Source of the DNA: Ilumatobacter sp. | GTDB taxonomy: Bacteria > Actinomycetota > Acidimicrobiia > Acidimicrobiales > Ilumatobacteraceae | Assembly: GCA_029263275.1 (NCBI GenBank) | Contig: JAJCXU010000486.1 | Location: forward strand, 1-7,643 | Direction of reading: 5' to 3' | Length of the DNA: 7,643 nucleotides | Shown here: piece after piece, positions 1 to 5,577 of the stretch | How positions within the stretch are numbered: the stretch's first letter is position 1 | Layout: each line of letters opens with the position of its first letter | Notes under the pieces: model-generated | What the model was told of the DNA's origin: nothing | Database searches by the model: none | Seen by the model: only the letters and a program-made list of their open reading frames with translations | Position numbers and translations under genes: made by a program

Positions 1-767
1 TCGCGTGGTTGCCGGGCCTGTTCATCGTTGAGCGCGGCCACCATCGTCGGAACACCCAACGTGACCGTGACCGACTCAGACGCGATGATGTCGAGCATGT
101 TGCCTGGGTCGAAAGCCGGAAGTACGAGCTGCGTCGCACCAAGCCACAGGCACGGGAGCACCGCGATCGAGCCGGCCGCGTGAAAGAGCGGTGCAGCGAT
201 GAGATACCGATCGTCGGGCGACAACGCTGCGGCGATCAGCATGTTCTGCGTATTTGCCAGGAGGTTGCGATGGCTGAGCATCACTCCCTTCGAGGCACCG
301 GTCGTGCCGCCTGTGTAGAACAGGCCAGCCAGAGCCTCCGGCACAACCCCGCGGCCGAGTTCCTCCTCCGGGGACGCGTCGACCAGTGCATCCCACTCCT
401 TCATCGACAGAACTTGCATGCCTGCCACCTCACCGCACGGCAGCGGCCCTTCGGTGACCACCAGCGCGGCTTCGGCGTCTCGAAGTTGATACTCGAGTTC
501 AGGTCCTGCGAGCCGAGTATTGAGTGGCATGACGACGCGGCCTGCGCATGGCGCTCCCACGTACAGCTCCAAGTATTTCACCGAGTTGGGTCCGAGGACT
601 GCGACGCGATCACCCAAGTCGACACCAAGTCCACTCAGCGCTCCGGCAATCTTTCTGCACCGAGTTCCGAAGTCGCCGAACGTCATCGATTGCTGACCAA
701 GGACGGCGGCGTCCTTTGCCGACGCGACGCGCAGGGCCCGATTCAGTGGATCCAGTGTTGTGAACAT
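1..767 (-). CDS. AMP-forming acyl-CoA synthetase (FadD-like), N-terminal 255 residues, cut by the left window edge
   Basis: Class I adenylate-forming enzyme that would activate a carboxylic acid with ATP and join it to CoA in the cytoplasm. Translated leftward from ATG at 767, the visible part holds the phosphate-binding loop FYTGGTTGASKGV (residues 149-161) followed by LSHRN. It also has APLFHAAG (191-198, with the conserved His195) and GVPTMV (238-243), all in family order and at the usual spacing. The loop has Gly for the common Ser and Ser for the common Pro, which is tolerated in this family. The C-terminal half, with the adenylate-contacting aspartate and catalytic lysine, is outside the window, so the acyl substrate cannot be inferred. 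The start is supported by GGAGAG at 773-778, five bases upstream. The gene follows the reductase at 962-1759 in the same direction after a 194-base gap. A ligase function is very likely. Adenylation without CoA transfer is a remote alternative. Confidence 0.93.
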   Translation of the reverse strand, partial: MFTTLDPLNRALRVASAKDAAVLGQQSMTFGDFGTRCRKIAGALSGLGVDLGDRVAVLGPNSVKYLELYVGAPCAGRVVMPLNTRLAGPELEYQLRDAEAALVVTEGPLPCGEVAGMQVLSMKEWDALVDASPEEELGRGVVPEALAGLFYTGGTTGASKGVMLSHRNLLANTQNMLIAAALSPDDRYLIAAPLFHAAGSIAVLPCLWLGATQLVLPAFDPGNMLDIIASESVTVTLGVPTMVAALNDEQARQPR

Positions 768-772
768 GACAG

Positions 773-778
773 CTCTCC
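773..778 (-). promoter_or_regulatory. Ribosome binding site of the acyl-CoA synthetase
   Basis: GGAGAG on the minus strand lies five bases before the ATG at 767. It fixes the start of the ligase, because no other good start with a Shine-Dalgarno match is near. Confidence 0.7.
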
Positions 779-783
779 GCTCT

Positions 784-969
784 CTATTCGGCCGACCCGG
801 CGACCACGTCGGATGTCGATCCGTTCGCCAAGTCCTGGACGTGGGACAAAAACGGTTGCATGTCGCATACTAGATCGACAGGTGGCACCTCCGTCAATCG
901 ACAACCGCCGCATTCAGTGCGTTGTACTATTCTGGACGCCCGGTCATCGGGAGCGTTTGAACTAGCCAA
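784..969 (-). CDS. Possible 61-residue hypothetical protein between the reductase and the ligase
   Basis: An open frame starts at TTG (969-967), overlaps the stop codon of the reductase, and ends 16 bases before the ligase start. Its position would suit a coupled small gene. The product is soluble and has three cysteines, two of them in a CGGC pair (residues 21-24), with no transmembrane segment. I recognise no family. The start lacks a clear Shine-Dalgarno sequence, and third-position GC is about 60 percent (37 of 61), so it neither supports nor excludes coding. It does not resemble the 3Fe-4S ferredoxins that often accompany P450s. The stretch could equally be non-coding spacer carrying a promoter for the ligase. 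Confidence 0.25.
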   Translation of the reverse strand: MASSNAPDDRASRIVQRTECGGCRLTEVPPVDLVCDMQPFLSHVQDLANGSTSDVVAGSAE

Positions 970-1759
970 TCATCGTGTAGCCGCCCGACACCGACAAGAC
1001 CTGTCCCGTTACATGGCCGGCAACGGCATCTGAGGCGAGGAAGAGGACAGCGTTGGCGATGTCTTGTGGCCTGCCGACCTTGCGCAAAGGGAGCGCCCGC
1101 GCCACCTTGTCGAGTTGCTCTGGCGTGAACATCGAATCCTTGTCGCGCCACATGCTCGTTTCGCCGACCTCTTCGTCGTCTTCAGGGATCGTGACACCGG
1201 GGCACACCACATTGCAACGAATGCCGGCGCGCCCGTTTTCTTTGGCAATGGTCTTCATGAAGCTGTTGATCGCTGCTTTGACGCCGCCGTAGACGGCTTC
1301 GCGCGGTTCGCCCTGGCGGCTTGCGTCAGAGGAGATGGAGACGATTGAGCCACCCTCTTGGGGAATCATGTACTGCAGTGCGACACGAGTGCAATTCAGC
1401 ACACCGACGTAGTTGATGTCGATGATTCGTTGCCAGAGTTCTGGTTCCGTGTCGGTGAAATACATCAGCTTGTCCCACCCGACACAATTGACAAGCACAT
1501 CGACGCCCCCGTGCTCGTCGTTCGCGGCGCCGATCAGCTCTTCGACTTGTGCGAGATCAGTGACATCGGTGCGTACGAACTGGGCGCTCGGTGCCCCCGC
1601 AATGGTGGCTTGCTCGGCGACTCGCTCAGTTTGTTCTTGATCGATGTCACCGAGTGTGAGTGCAGCGCCTTCGCGAGCGAATGTGAGAGCGACTGCCCGA
1701 CCAATGTTCGATCCCGCCCCAGTTACGACGACTGACTTTCCTTGAAATTCTAGATCCAC
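962..1759 (-). CDS. Short-chain dehydrogenase/reductase, BadH-like, probably NAD-dependent and acting on a hydroxyacyl-CoA
   Basis: Classical SDR of 265 residues, the usual length. The Rossmann dinucleotide motif TGAGSNIG is at 13-20. Asp38 at the end of the second strand favours NAD(H) over NADP(H). The active-site residues Asn116, Ser144, Tyr157 and Lys161 are all present and correctly spaced. The usual NNAG structural motif reads NCVG (91-94). From memory, the segments VGWD, TEPELWQRIIDIN, SISSDASRQGEPREAVY and GQVLSVSGGYTM resemble BadH, the 2-hydroxycyclohexanecarboxyl-CoA dehydrogenase of anaerobic benzoate and alicyclic acid degradation. A 3-oxoacyl reductase role is the main alternative. 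GTG at 1759 is chosen because GAGGGG lies seven bases upstream. The longer frame to 1861 adds 34 residues with no SDR character. Co-directional with the downstream acyl-CoA ligase, so the pair may oxidise and activate the same class of acids (inference). Confidence 0.93.
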   Translation of the reverse strand: MDLEFQGKSVVVTGAGSNIGRAVALTFAREGAALTLGDIDQEQTERVAEQATIAGAPSAQFVRTDVTDLAQVEELIGAANDEHGGVDVLVNCVGWDKLMYFTDTEPELWQRIIDINYVGVLNCTRVALQYMIPQEGGSIVSISSDASRQGEPREAVYGGVKAAINSFMKTIAKENGRAGIRCNVVCPGVTIPEDDEEVGETSMWRDKDSMFTPEQLDKVARALPLRKVGRPQDIANAVLFLASDAVAGHVTGQVLSVSGGYTMIG

Positions 1760-1766
1760 GTGGTTT

Positions 1767-1772
1767 CCCCTC
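1767..1772 (-). promoter_or_regulatory. Ribosome binding site of the SDR gene
   Basis: GAGGGG on the minus strand lies seven bases before GTG 1759. It decides the start codon against the longer open frame that reaches 1861. Confidence 0.65.
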
Positions 1773-1830
1773 GGTAGCACTTCTGATGGTCCCCCAGAGT
1801 AGCGCGATGAGACACGGTGGTCCCCATGTC

Positions 1831-1847
1831 TTGCCACCTCATGGCAA
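1831..1847. promoter_or_regulatory. 17-base inverted repeat upstream of the SDR gene, candidate operator
   Basis: TTGCCA and TGGCAA are perfect six-base arms separated by CCTCA. The repeat sits 72-88 bases upstream of the SDR start codon, in the 249-base gap between the stress protein gene and the SDR gene, where a promoter for the SDR-ligase pair would be expected. The right arm read on the minus strand (TTGCCA) could double as a -35 element, but I see no convincing -10 at the right distance. No run of T follows on either strand, so a terminator is unlikely. Which protein binds here, if any, is unknown. Confidence 0.4.
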
Positions 1848-1880
1848 CCATTCATCCTCATCGGTGTACGTGAGGCGGCA

Positions 1881-1899
1881 GATCACCATCACGGCGATC
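1881..1899. repeat. Imperfect inverted repeat in the USP-SDR intergenic gap
   Basis: GATCACC and GGCGATC are seven-base arms with one mismatch, which becomes a G-U wobble in one of the two RNA strands, around a five-base loop. It lies 110 bases beyond the stop codon of the stress protein gene and upstream of the SDR gene. It may be a second operator or a weak mRNA hairpin. No T tract follows. Such short repeats occur by chance in GC-rich DNA. Confidence 0.25.
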
Positions 1900-2008
1900 G
1901 GTAGCGCACGTCGCCGAGGCGTCAAGCAAGATGACTCACTGGCGCACGATCGATACAACCTGGTTCGGAGCCAAGTGGATGGCGATCGACTGCGCCGCTG
2001 TGTTCTAT

Positions 2009-2491
2009 TCAGAATTCGGAGTCTGGCCTTGGGGATACTGCGACCAGGACCGACCGGCGGCTGTGGTGGACGGTGCTTGCAGCGACCGAGCCAAGGATTG
2101 CGTCGTGGATGGTGCTGTGGCTTTGGTGGCCGAGGACGATGAGGGTTGCGTTGATGTCGTCGGCTTCGCCGCGAATCTCTTGGCTGATGTGGCCGTTGCG
2201 GGAGGTGATGGTCCATCGTCCGTCAAAGTCGGCGAGGCGTTGGGTGACGGTGTAGCGGATCGCTGCGTCGGTCTCTTCTTCGGCCCGTGCGAATTCGAGG
2301 CTGGCGGCTGGACTGAAGGCGAGTGTTGCGGGGCGGTGGTGGACGTGAACGACGCGTAGGGCAGCACCTTGGGGCTGTGCGATCGTTGCGGCGAGGTCGA
2401 GGGCGTACAACGACTCGGGTGAGAGATCGACACCCACGACAATTGTCTGGAAGGCCTGTTCGACCTCTTCGTTGTGTGCTGTTTCTGACAC
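2009..2491 (-). CDS. Universal stress protein (UspA family), single domain
   Basis: A 160-residue cytoplasmic protein with one Usp fold. Known members bind ATP or other nucleotides and help cells survive stress or dormancy, but the molecular task of this one is not shown. The N-terminal beta strand carries IVVGVDLSPES (17-27) with the conserved Asp22. The C-terminal nucleotide loop reads G121-x2-S124-x9-G134-S135, the family pattern except that Ser replaces the second Gly. That may weaken but need not abolish ATP binding. The chain ends in the usual VLVAV strand (148-152). GTG 2491 is chosen because AGGAG lies six bases upstream. A longer frame starting at TTG 2584 would begin inside the divergent promoter and adds no Usp sequence. 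It is transcribed divergently from the transporter-P450 operon, so the two may share control through the palindrome at 2553-2586. Confidence 0.9.
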   Translation of the reverse strand: MSETAHNEEVEQAFQTIVVGVDLSPESLYALDLAATIAQPQGAALRVVHVHHRPATLAFSPAASLEFARAEEETDAAIRYTVTQRLADFDGRWTITSRNGHISQEIRGEADDINATLIVLGHQSHSTIHDAILGSVAASTVHHSRRSVLVAVSPRPDSEF

Positions 2492-2497
2492 GTCGTG

Positions 2498-2502
2498 CTC
2501 CT
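2498..2502 (-). promoter_or_regulatory. Ribosome binding site of the universal stress protein gene
   Basis: AGGAG on the minus strand lies six bases before GTG 2491. It selects this start over the upstream TTG of the longer open frame. Confidence 0.7.
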
Positions 2503-2552
2503 GTCGTCGATCCGGGAATCGCAACCCGCTGATCGTCCGACTTGGACTGCCG

Positions 2553-2586
2553 AGTTGGAATATGATTACAGTATCAGTATCCAACT
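2553..2586. promoter_or_regulatory. 34-base interrupted palindrome, candidate TetR-family operator in the divergent promoter region
   Basis: The outer arms AGTTGGA (2553-2559) and TCCAACT (2580-2586) match perfectly, and so do the inner arms TGAT (2563-2566) and ATCA (2573-2576). That gives 11 matching pairs out of 17 about one centre. It is the most AT-rich spot in the area and lies between two divergent genes. An extra TTGGA stands at 2542-2546, and the right arm also forms CCAAC-T-GTTGG (2581-2591), so the TTGG half-site occurs four times within 50 bases. A TetR gene lies in the plus-strand operon, and autoregulation from such a site is common in that family. Assigning this site to that protein is inference. 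The full site is longer than a minimal TetR operator, so two dimers may bind. Confidence 0.6.
2561..2566 (+). promoter_or_regulatory. Candidate -10 element for the MFS-thioesterase-TetR-P450-MFS operon
   Basis: TATGAT matches the sigma-70 type -10 consensus at five of six positions and lies inside the palindrome, where repressor binding would block it. No good -35 is found 16-18 bases upstream, which is common in actinobacteria. On the opposite strand TACTGT (2573-2568) fits the looser TAnnnT -10 pattern and could serve the stress protein gene. The two start points would then overlap under the same operator. Confidence 0.45.
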
Positions 2587-2604
2587 GTTGGCCCTGGGGG
2601 TCTG

Positions 2605-2655
2605 ATGTCGCTTTTGTTGTGGGTTCGTTGTGCTGTTTCGGGTTGGTCGCTGTGA
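2605..2655 (+). CDS. Possible 16-residue leader peptide coupled to the first MFS gene
   Basis: ATG 2605 is preceded by GGGGG (2596-2600) and opens a frame encoding MSLLLWVRCAVSGWSL. Its stop TGA (2653-2655) overlaps the proposed GTG start of the transporter (2652-2654) as GTGA, the same junction used at the end of that transporter. The transporter GTG has no Shine-Dalgarno sequence of its own, so translation of a leader followed by reinitiation would explain how it starts. The peptide has no run of one amino acid that would suggest classical attenuation. It may be a chance ORF. Confidence 0.3.
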   Translation: MSLLLWVRCAVSGWSL

Positions 2656-4235
2656 CGGCGGATTCGGCGGTCGCTTCGGGTCTCGGTGACTCTGGCGAGG
2701 ACGCGCCGGAGGTGGTCGCGACGTTGTGGGAGCGTCGGTTGATTCTGATTGCGATGTGTGTCGCGTTGATGGCGGTGATTTCGTCGGTGTCGGGGTTAAA
2801 CGTGGCGCAGCAGGCGTTGGCTGTCGATCTTGATGCGTCGCAGAGTCAGTTGTTGTGGGTGATCAACGGGTACACGTTGGCGTTGGCTGCGTTGTTGATG
2901 CCGATCGGTGCGATTGGTGATCGATGGGGTCGCAAGCCGATTCTGATGCTTGGCCTGATCGGGTTCGCGGCCGCGAGCACAGCGTCAGCGTTTGCGTCGT
3001 CGGCTGAGGTTCTGATTGCTTTGCGTGTCGCTGCGGGTGTTGCTGCGGCGATGATCATGCCGGTCACGTTGTCGGTGATCACCACGACGTTTCCTCCAGA
3101 GGAGCGCGGTAAGGCGGTTGGTATCTGGGCTGGCGTCGCGGGTGCGGGCGGGATTATTGGGCTGTTCGTGTCAGCGGCGATCATCGACAACGCGACGTGG
3201 CCGTGGGTGTTCGCGTTCCCGGCGGCGTTGGCGTTGGGATCATTCGCTTTGACGTGGGCCGCGGTCCCGCAGTCCCGGGAACATTCAGAGGCCCGGTTTG
3301 ACGTGTTGGGGTCGGTGCTGTCCGCAGCTGCGGTTGGAGGTCTGGTGCTCGGTGTACAGGAGGGACCCGAGCGCGGATGGTCGCACCCGGCGGCGGCGTT
3401 GGGAATGACGGTCGCAGTTGTTGGGGTGGTGCTGTTCGTGATCGTGGAGATGCGGCGTGATCATCCGCTGCTCGACGTTCGGCTCTTTCGTCATCGCGGT
3501 CTCGCGACCGGGTCGGTGAACCTGTTTGTTGCGTTCGCGGTGATCTTCGCGATCTTTCTGATCCTGGTCCAGTTGCTGCAGGCCGTGTTCGGTTACACCG
3601 CCCTACGCGCGGCGTCAGGGCTGTTGCCGATGGCGGCGGTGATGATGCCGCTGTCTGCAATAGCGCCCGCGTTGGCGGCTCGCTTCGGGTACCGACAAGT
3701 ATCGACGTTCGGCATGATTCTCTTGGCTGCCGGAACCGGAACGCTCGCAGTGTTCGCGGATCTCGATCGGGGCTATTGGTCAGTGTTGCCGGGCATCTTG
3801 CTACTCGGTAGCGGTTTGGGTCTCTCGATGAGCCCGGCAACCGAGGCGATCACGTCGTCGTTGCCCGCCGACAAACAAGGTGTGGCCTCCGCGCTCAACG
3901 ACACGGTCCGCGAGATCGGCGGCGCTGTGGGCATTGCGTTGATCGCGTCGGTGCTCAACGCCCAGTACCGATCGAACGTGAGCGACGCAACGGACTCCTT
4001 GCCCCCGGAACTCGCGGAACGGGTCGAGGAAGGAATCGGCGGGGCGCTGCAAACAGCAGCTCAGCTCGGCCCCGATGGTGCCGGCCTGCTCGATGCTGCG
4101 CGCCAAGCGTGGCTCGACGGGATGCGGCCCGCGTTGTGGCTCGGCGCTGGCCTGGCCATCGCCGCGGCGGCGTACACGGCATTGTCCGGAGTGGGGAGCG
4201 TTGTGTCTAACGATCACGACGAGGTCGAGTCGTGA
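2652..4235 (+). CDS. MFS drug/metabolite exporter, DHA2 type with 14 predicted transmembrane segments
   Basis: Inner-membrane proton antiporter of the EmrB/QacA-like group, 527 residues from GTG 2652, typical for 14-TM members. Fourteen hydrophobic segments can be counted, the first at about residues 30-48. Motif A (GAIGDRWGRKP, 86-96) follows TM2, and a motif C-like stretch (GVAGAGGIIG, 161-170) lies in TM5, confirming an exporter. TM1 reads SSVSGLNVAQQAL in place of the usual LDxTIVNVALP, so the acidic TM1 residue is absent, and motif C lacks its proline. The open frame extends back to 2472, but those codons overlap the stress protein start and cross the promoter, so a start near 2652 is preferred. 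GTG 2619 and TTG 2628 or 2643 remain possible. The stop overlaps the thioesterase start as GTGA. Leu codons near the 5-prime end are mostly TTG, unlike the downstream genes. The substrate is unknown, and a lipophilic acid or drug is plausible from context. Confidence 0.88.
   Translation: MTADSAVASGLGDSGEDAPEVVATLWERRLILIAMCVALMAVISSVSGLNVAQQALAVDLDASQSQLLWVINGYTLALAALLMPIGAIGDRWGRKPILMLGLIGFAAASTASAFASSAEVLIALRVAAGVAAAMIMPVTLSVITTTFPPEERGKAVGIWAGVAGAGGIIGLFVSAAIIDNATWPWVFAFPAALALGSFALTWAAVPQSREHSEARFDVLGSVLSAAAVGGLVLGVQEGPERGWSHPAAALGMTVAVVGVVLFVIVEMRRDHPLLDVRLFRHRGLATGSVNLFVAFAVIFAIFLILVQLLQAVFGYTALRAASGLLPMAAVMMPLSAIAPALAARFGYRQVSTFGMILLAAGTGTLAVFADLDRGYWSVLPGILLLGSGLGLSMSPATEAITSSLPADKQGVASALNDTVREIGGAVGIALIASVLNAQYRSNVSDATDSLPPELAERVEEGIGGALQTAAQLGPDGAGLLDAARQAWLDGMRPALWLGAGLAIAAAAYTALSGVGSVVSNDHDEVES
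4221..4224 (+). promoter_or_regulatory. Ribosome binding site of the thioesterase gene
   Basis: GAGG ends seven bases before GTG 4232, inside the last codons of the preceding transporter gene. It supports the GTGA overlap start over the internal ATG at 4256. Confidence 0.5.
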
Positions 4236-4987
4236 CCGATGCGAATGACACGAGCATGATCGACGACCACTCGGATCTACCAGCACGGATCGATGCCGCG
4301 ACGGTTGTGCAACAGCTCGCACACGGTCTTGTTTCGCGGCGCGTCGATGTCTCGATGCTGCATCGAATCGCCGCCGAGGTCGAGGCGATGGTGACGGAGA
4401 TCGAGGCTTCACCGGCTCGAAGTCGGCTCGATGAGATGATGGCGAACCCTCGCTTTGCTGCCGCGTTGAAGTCGGGGACGATGAGCGACGTTGTCGAAGA
4501 CGGCGCATTCGTCGATCTCTTCCACGACTCGCCGGTCTCGGGCTCCGCGAATCCGTTGAGCATCGGACTGCGGATCCGGCGAGAGAACCACGAGTCCGTT
4601 GGCACAGTCACATTGGCGCCGGGTTGGGAAGGCGCACCGGGCCGCGGCCATGGCGGCGTGGTGGCCGCGTGCGTCGATGAAACGATCGGCGGTCTGCTTC
4701 CGATCTTGGGGACGATGGCGTTCACCGGTGAACTCACGTTGCGGTATCGGGCACCGTGTCCGCTGGGTGTCCCGCTTGAGTTTCGGGCCTGGCTCGTCGA
4801 GCGCGACGGCCGTCGTTTGCGTATCGCTGCCTCCGGTACCGGACCCGACGGTGTGTTCGTCGAGTCAACCGCGCTGTTCATCACGGTCGACATCACGCGC
4901 CTCGCAGAAATGAACGCTCCACTCGATCAGGAGGCCGATCATGAAACGATCTCACACGACATCGACACCAGGGAAACGAGACATTGA
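4232..4987 (+). CDS. PaaI/THEM4-like hotdog-fold acyl-CoA thioesterase with an N-terminal extension
   Basis: A 251-residue cytoplasmic protein that probably hydrolyses an acyl- or aryl-CoA thioester. The hotdog (4HBT) domain spans about 105-220. Its signature is GRGHGGVVAACVDETIGGLL (137-156), with the HGG turn at 140-142 and the acidic pair Asp149-Glu150 on the long central helix, the usual catalytic side chains of PaaI-type enzymes. The following strands (ELTLRYRAPCPLG, 166-178) fit the hotdog sheet. About 100 residues precede the domain, including a charged helical part (40-75), and a hydrophilic tail of 30 residues follows, so the chain is longer than a minimal 140-residue PaaI. The GTG start overlaps the transporter stop by four bases, and the TGA shares one base with the TetR start (TGATG), so all three are probably translated together. 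In this operon it may release a free acid that the pumps export (inference). A non-catalytic CoA-binding role is less likely because the catalytic residues are intact. Confidence 0.87.
   Translation: MTDANDTSMIDDHSDLPARIDAATVVQQLAHGLVSRRVDVSMLHRIAAEVEAMVTEIEASPARSRLDEMMANPRFAAALKSGTMSDVVEDGAFVDLFHDSPVSGSANPLSIGLRIRRENHESVGTVTLAPGWEGAPGRGHGGVVAACVDETIGGLLPILGTMAFTGELTLRYRAPCPLGVPLEFRAWLVERDGRRLRIAASGTGPDGVFVESTALFITVDITRLAEMNAPLDQEADHETISHDIDTRETRH
4929..4934 (+). promoter_or_regulatory. Perfect Shine-Dalgarno AGGAGG inside the 3-prime end of the thioesterase gene
   Basis: AGGAGG is the strongest ribosome binding sequence seen in the window. It is six bases before ATG 4941 and 52 bases before the TetR ATG, too far to serve TetR directly. 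It therefore points to the 21-codon ORF at 4941-5006, or to ribosome loading that later reaches the TetR start. Confidence 0.5.
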
Positions 4988-5006
4988 TGCGTTCGATTTC
5001 AACTGA
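4941..5006 (+). CDS. Possible 21-residue peptide ORF spanning the thioesterase-TetR junction
   Basis: ATG 4941 has AGGAGG at an ideal six-base spacing and opens a third frame, distinct from both thioesterase and TetR. It runs to TGA 5004-5006 and so ends 17 bases past the TetR ATG at 4987. The peptide is basic and polar at its start (MKRSHTTSTPGKR) and acidic and aromatic at its end. I recognise no family. It could be a translation-coupling device that raises or times TetR synthesis, or an accidental ORF behind an accidental AGGAGG. Confidence 0.35.
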   Translation: MKRSHTTSTPGKRDIDAFDFN

Positions 5007-5577
5007 TCTAGCAGCCAAGTTGCGCCTCGGCGCAGCCGTCTTCGCCGGGCGAGGGTACGACGCGGCGACAATCGAGGCATTGAGCGACGCAACCGGGGTG
5101 CCATCGTCGACGCTCTACTACAACTTCGCCGGCAAGCAGGAGATCTTGGCGTTCTTGCTCCAGGACTGGCTCGATCGCACCTCAGTCGTGGTCGCAACAG
5201 CCATCGAGGGGCCCGCTACCGCCGCGGTCCGGTTGGAAGCAGTGATTCGAGCGCAGCTCGCAGCGATGGCGGACGATCCATCGACGTGTCAGATGCTGCT
5301 TGCCGAACTTGGTCGTATCGATCGTCTGCCCCACATTGCCGACGCGGTGCAGCAGGCCTTCCACCGACCAGTCGCGAAACTGCTCGTCGAGGGTGCTGTC
5401 GATGGCTCATTGGCAGAGGTATCGATCGAAAACGCGACAGCGGTGATCTATGGCGCGGTCACCCTGACCGGTCTGCATCACGTCGTGGCCAGCGACGGAC
5501 ACACCCCCGCATTCGATGTCGACGCCGTGGCCACCGACGTCGTCGGGCTCGTCATGAACGGACTCGGCTCACGATGA
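4987..5577 (+). CDS. TetR/AcrR-family transcriptional regulator
   Basis: A 196-residue DNA-binding protein of usual TetR length. The N-terminal helix-turn-helix domain is clear: AAVFAGRGYDAATIEALS (16-33), then the turn and recognition helix TGVPSSTLYYNF (36-47), then GKQEIL (49-54) opening helix 4. The C-terminal ligand domain (about 60-196) is alpha-helical and variable, so the ligand cannot be named. Many relatives bind hydrophobic drugs or acyl-CoAs. ATG 4987 is chosen because the frame is closed by a stop at 4942 and only TTG 4984 lies further upstream. The preceding stop overlaps it as TGATG. Its position inside an operon with two exporters, a thioesterase and a P450 suggests it represses its own operon from the palindrome at 2553-2586 and is released by the exported or oxidised compound (inference). 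A role as activator, or at another site such as 1831-1847, is possible. Confidence 0.9.
   Translation: MRSISTDLAAKLRLGAAVFAGRGYDAATIEALSDATGVPSSTLYYNFAGKQEILAFLLQDWLDRTSVVVATAIEGPATAAVRLEAVIRAQLAAMADDPSTCQMLLAELGRIDRLPHIADAVQQAFHRPVAKLLVEGAVDGSLAEVSIENATAVIYGAVTLTGLHHVVASDGHTPAFDVDAVATDVVGLVMNGLGSR

Noticed and set aside
936..956. Hairpin just after the SDR stop as a terminator
   Set aside because: CCCG/CGGG and ACG/CGT can pair around a five-base loop with a two-base bulge, but the stem is short and no T run follows on the minus strand.
9..965. Long plus-strand open frame of 318 codons
   Set aside because: It is antisense to the acyl-CoA ligase, whose minus-strand translation has clear family motifs. 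The plus-strand product is Arg/His/Cys-rich with no domain and looks like a GC-rich shadow.
784..969. Ferredoxin partner for the P450
   Set aside because: Only three cysteines with spacing unlike 3Fe-4S or 2Fe-2S ferredoxins, on the opposite strand and far from the P450.
1760..1861. 34-residue N-terminal extension of the SDR
   Set aside because: Classical SDRs begin a few residues before the first beta strand, and GTG 1759 has GAGGGG at seven bases. The extension would also cover the intergenic inverted repeat.
2472..2651. 60-codon N-terminal extension of the first transporter
   Set aside because: It overlaps the start of the divergent stress protein gene and crosses the palindrome and -10 element, and the extra residues match no transporter feature. 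A start near 2652 gives the normal family length.
4941..5006. AGGAGG-ATG as the true TetR start reached by a frameshift
   Set aside because: The TetR frame from ATG 4987 already supplies a complete helix-turn-helix domain with a normal N-terminal lead, so no frameshift is needed.
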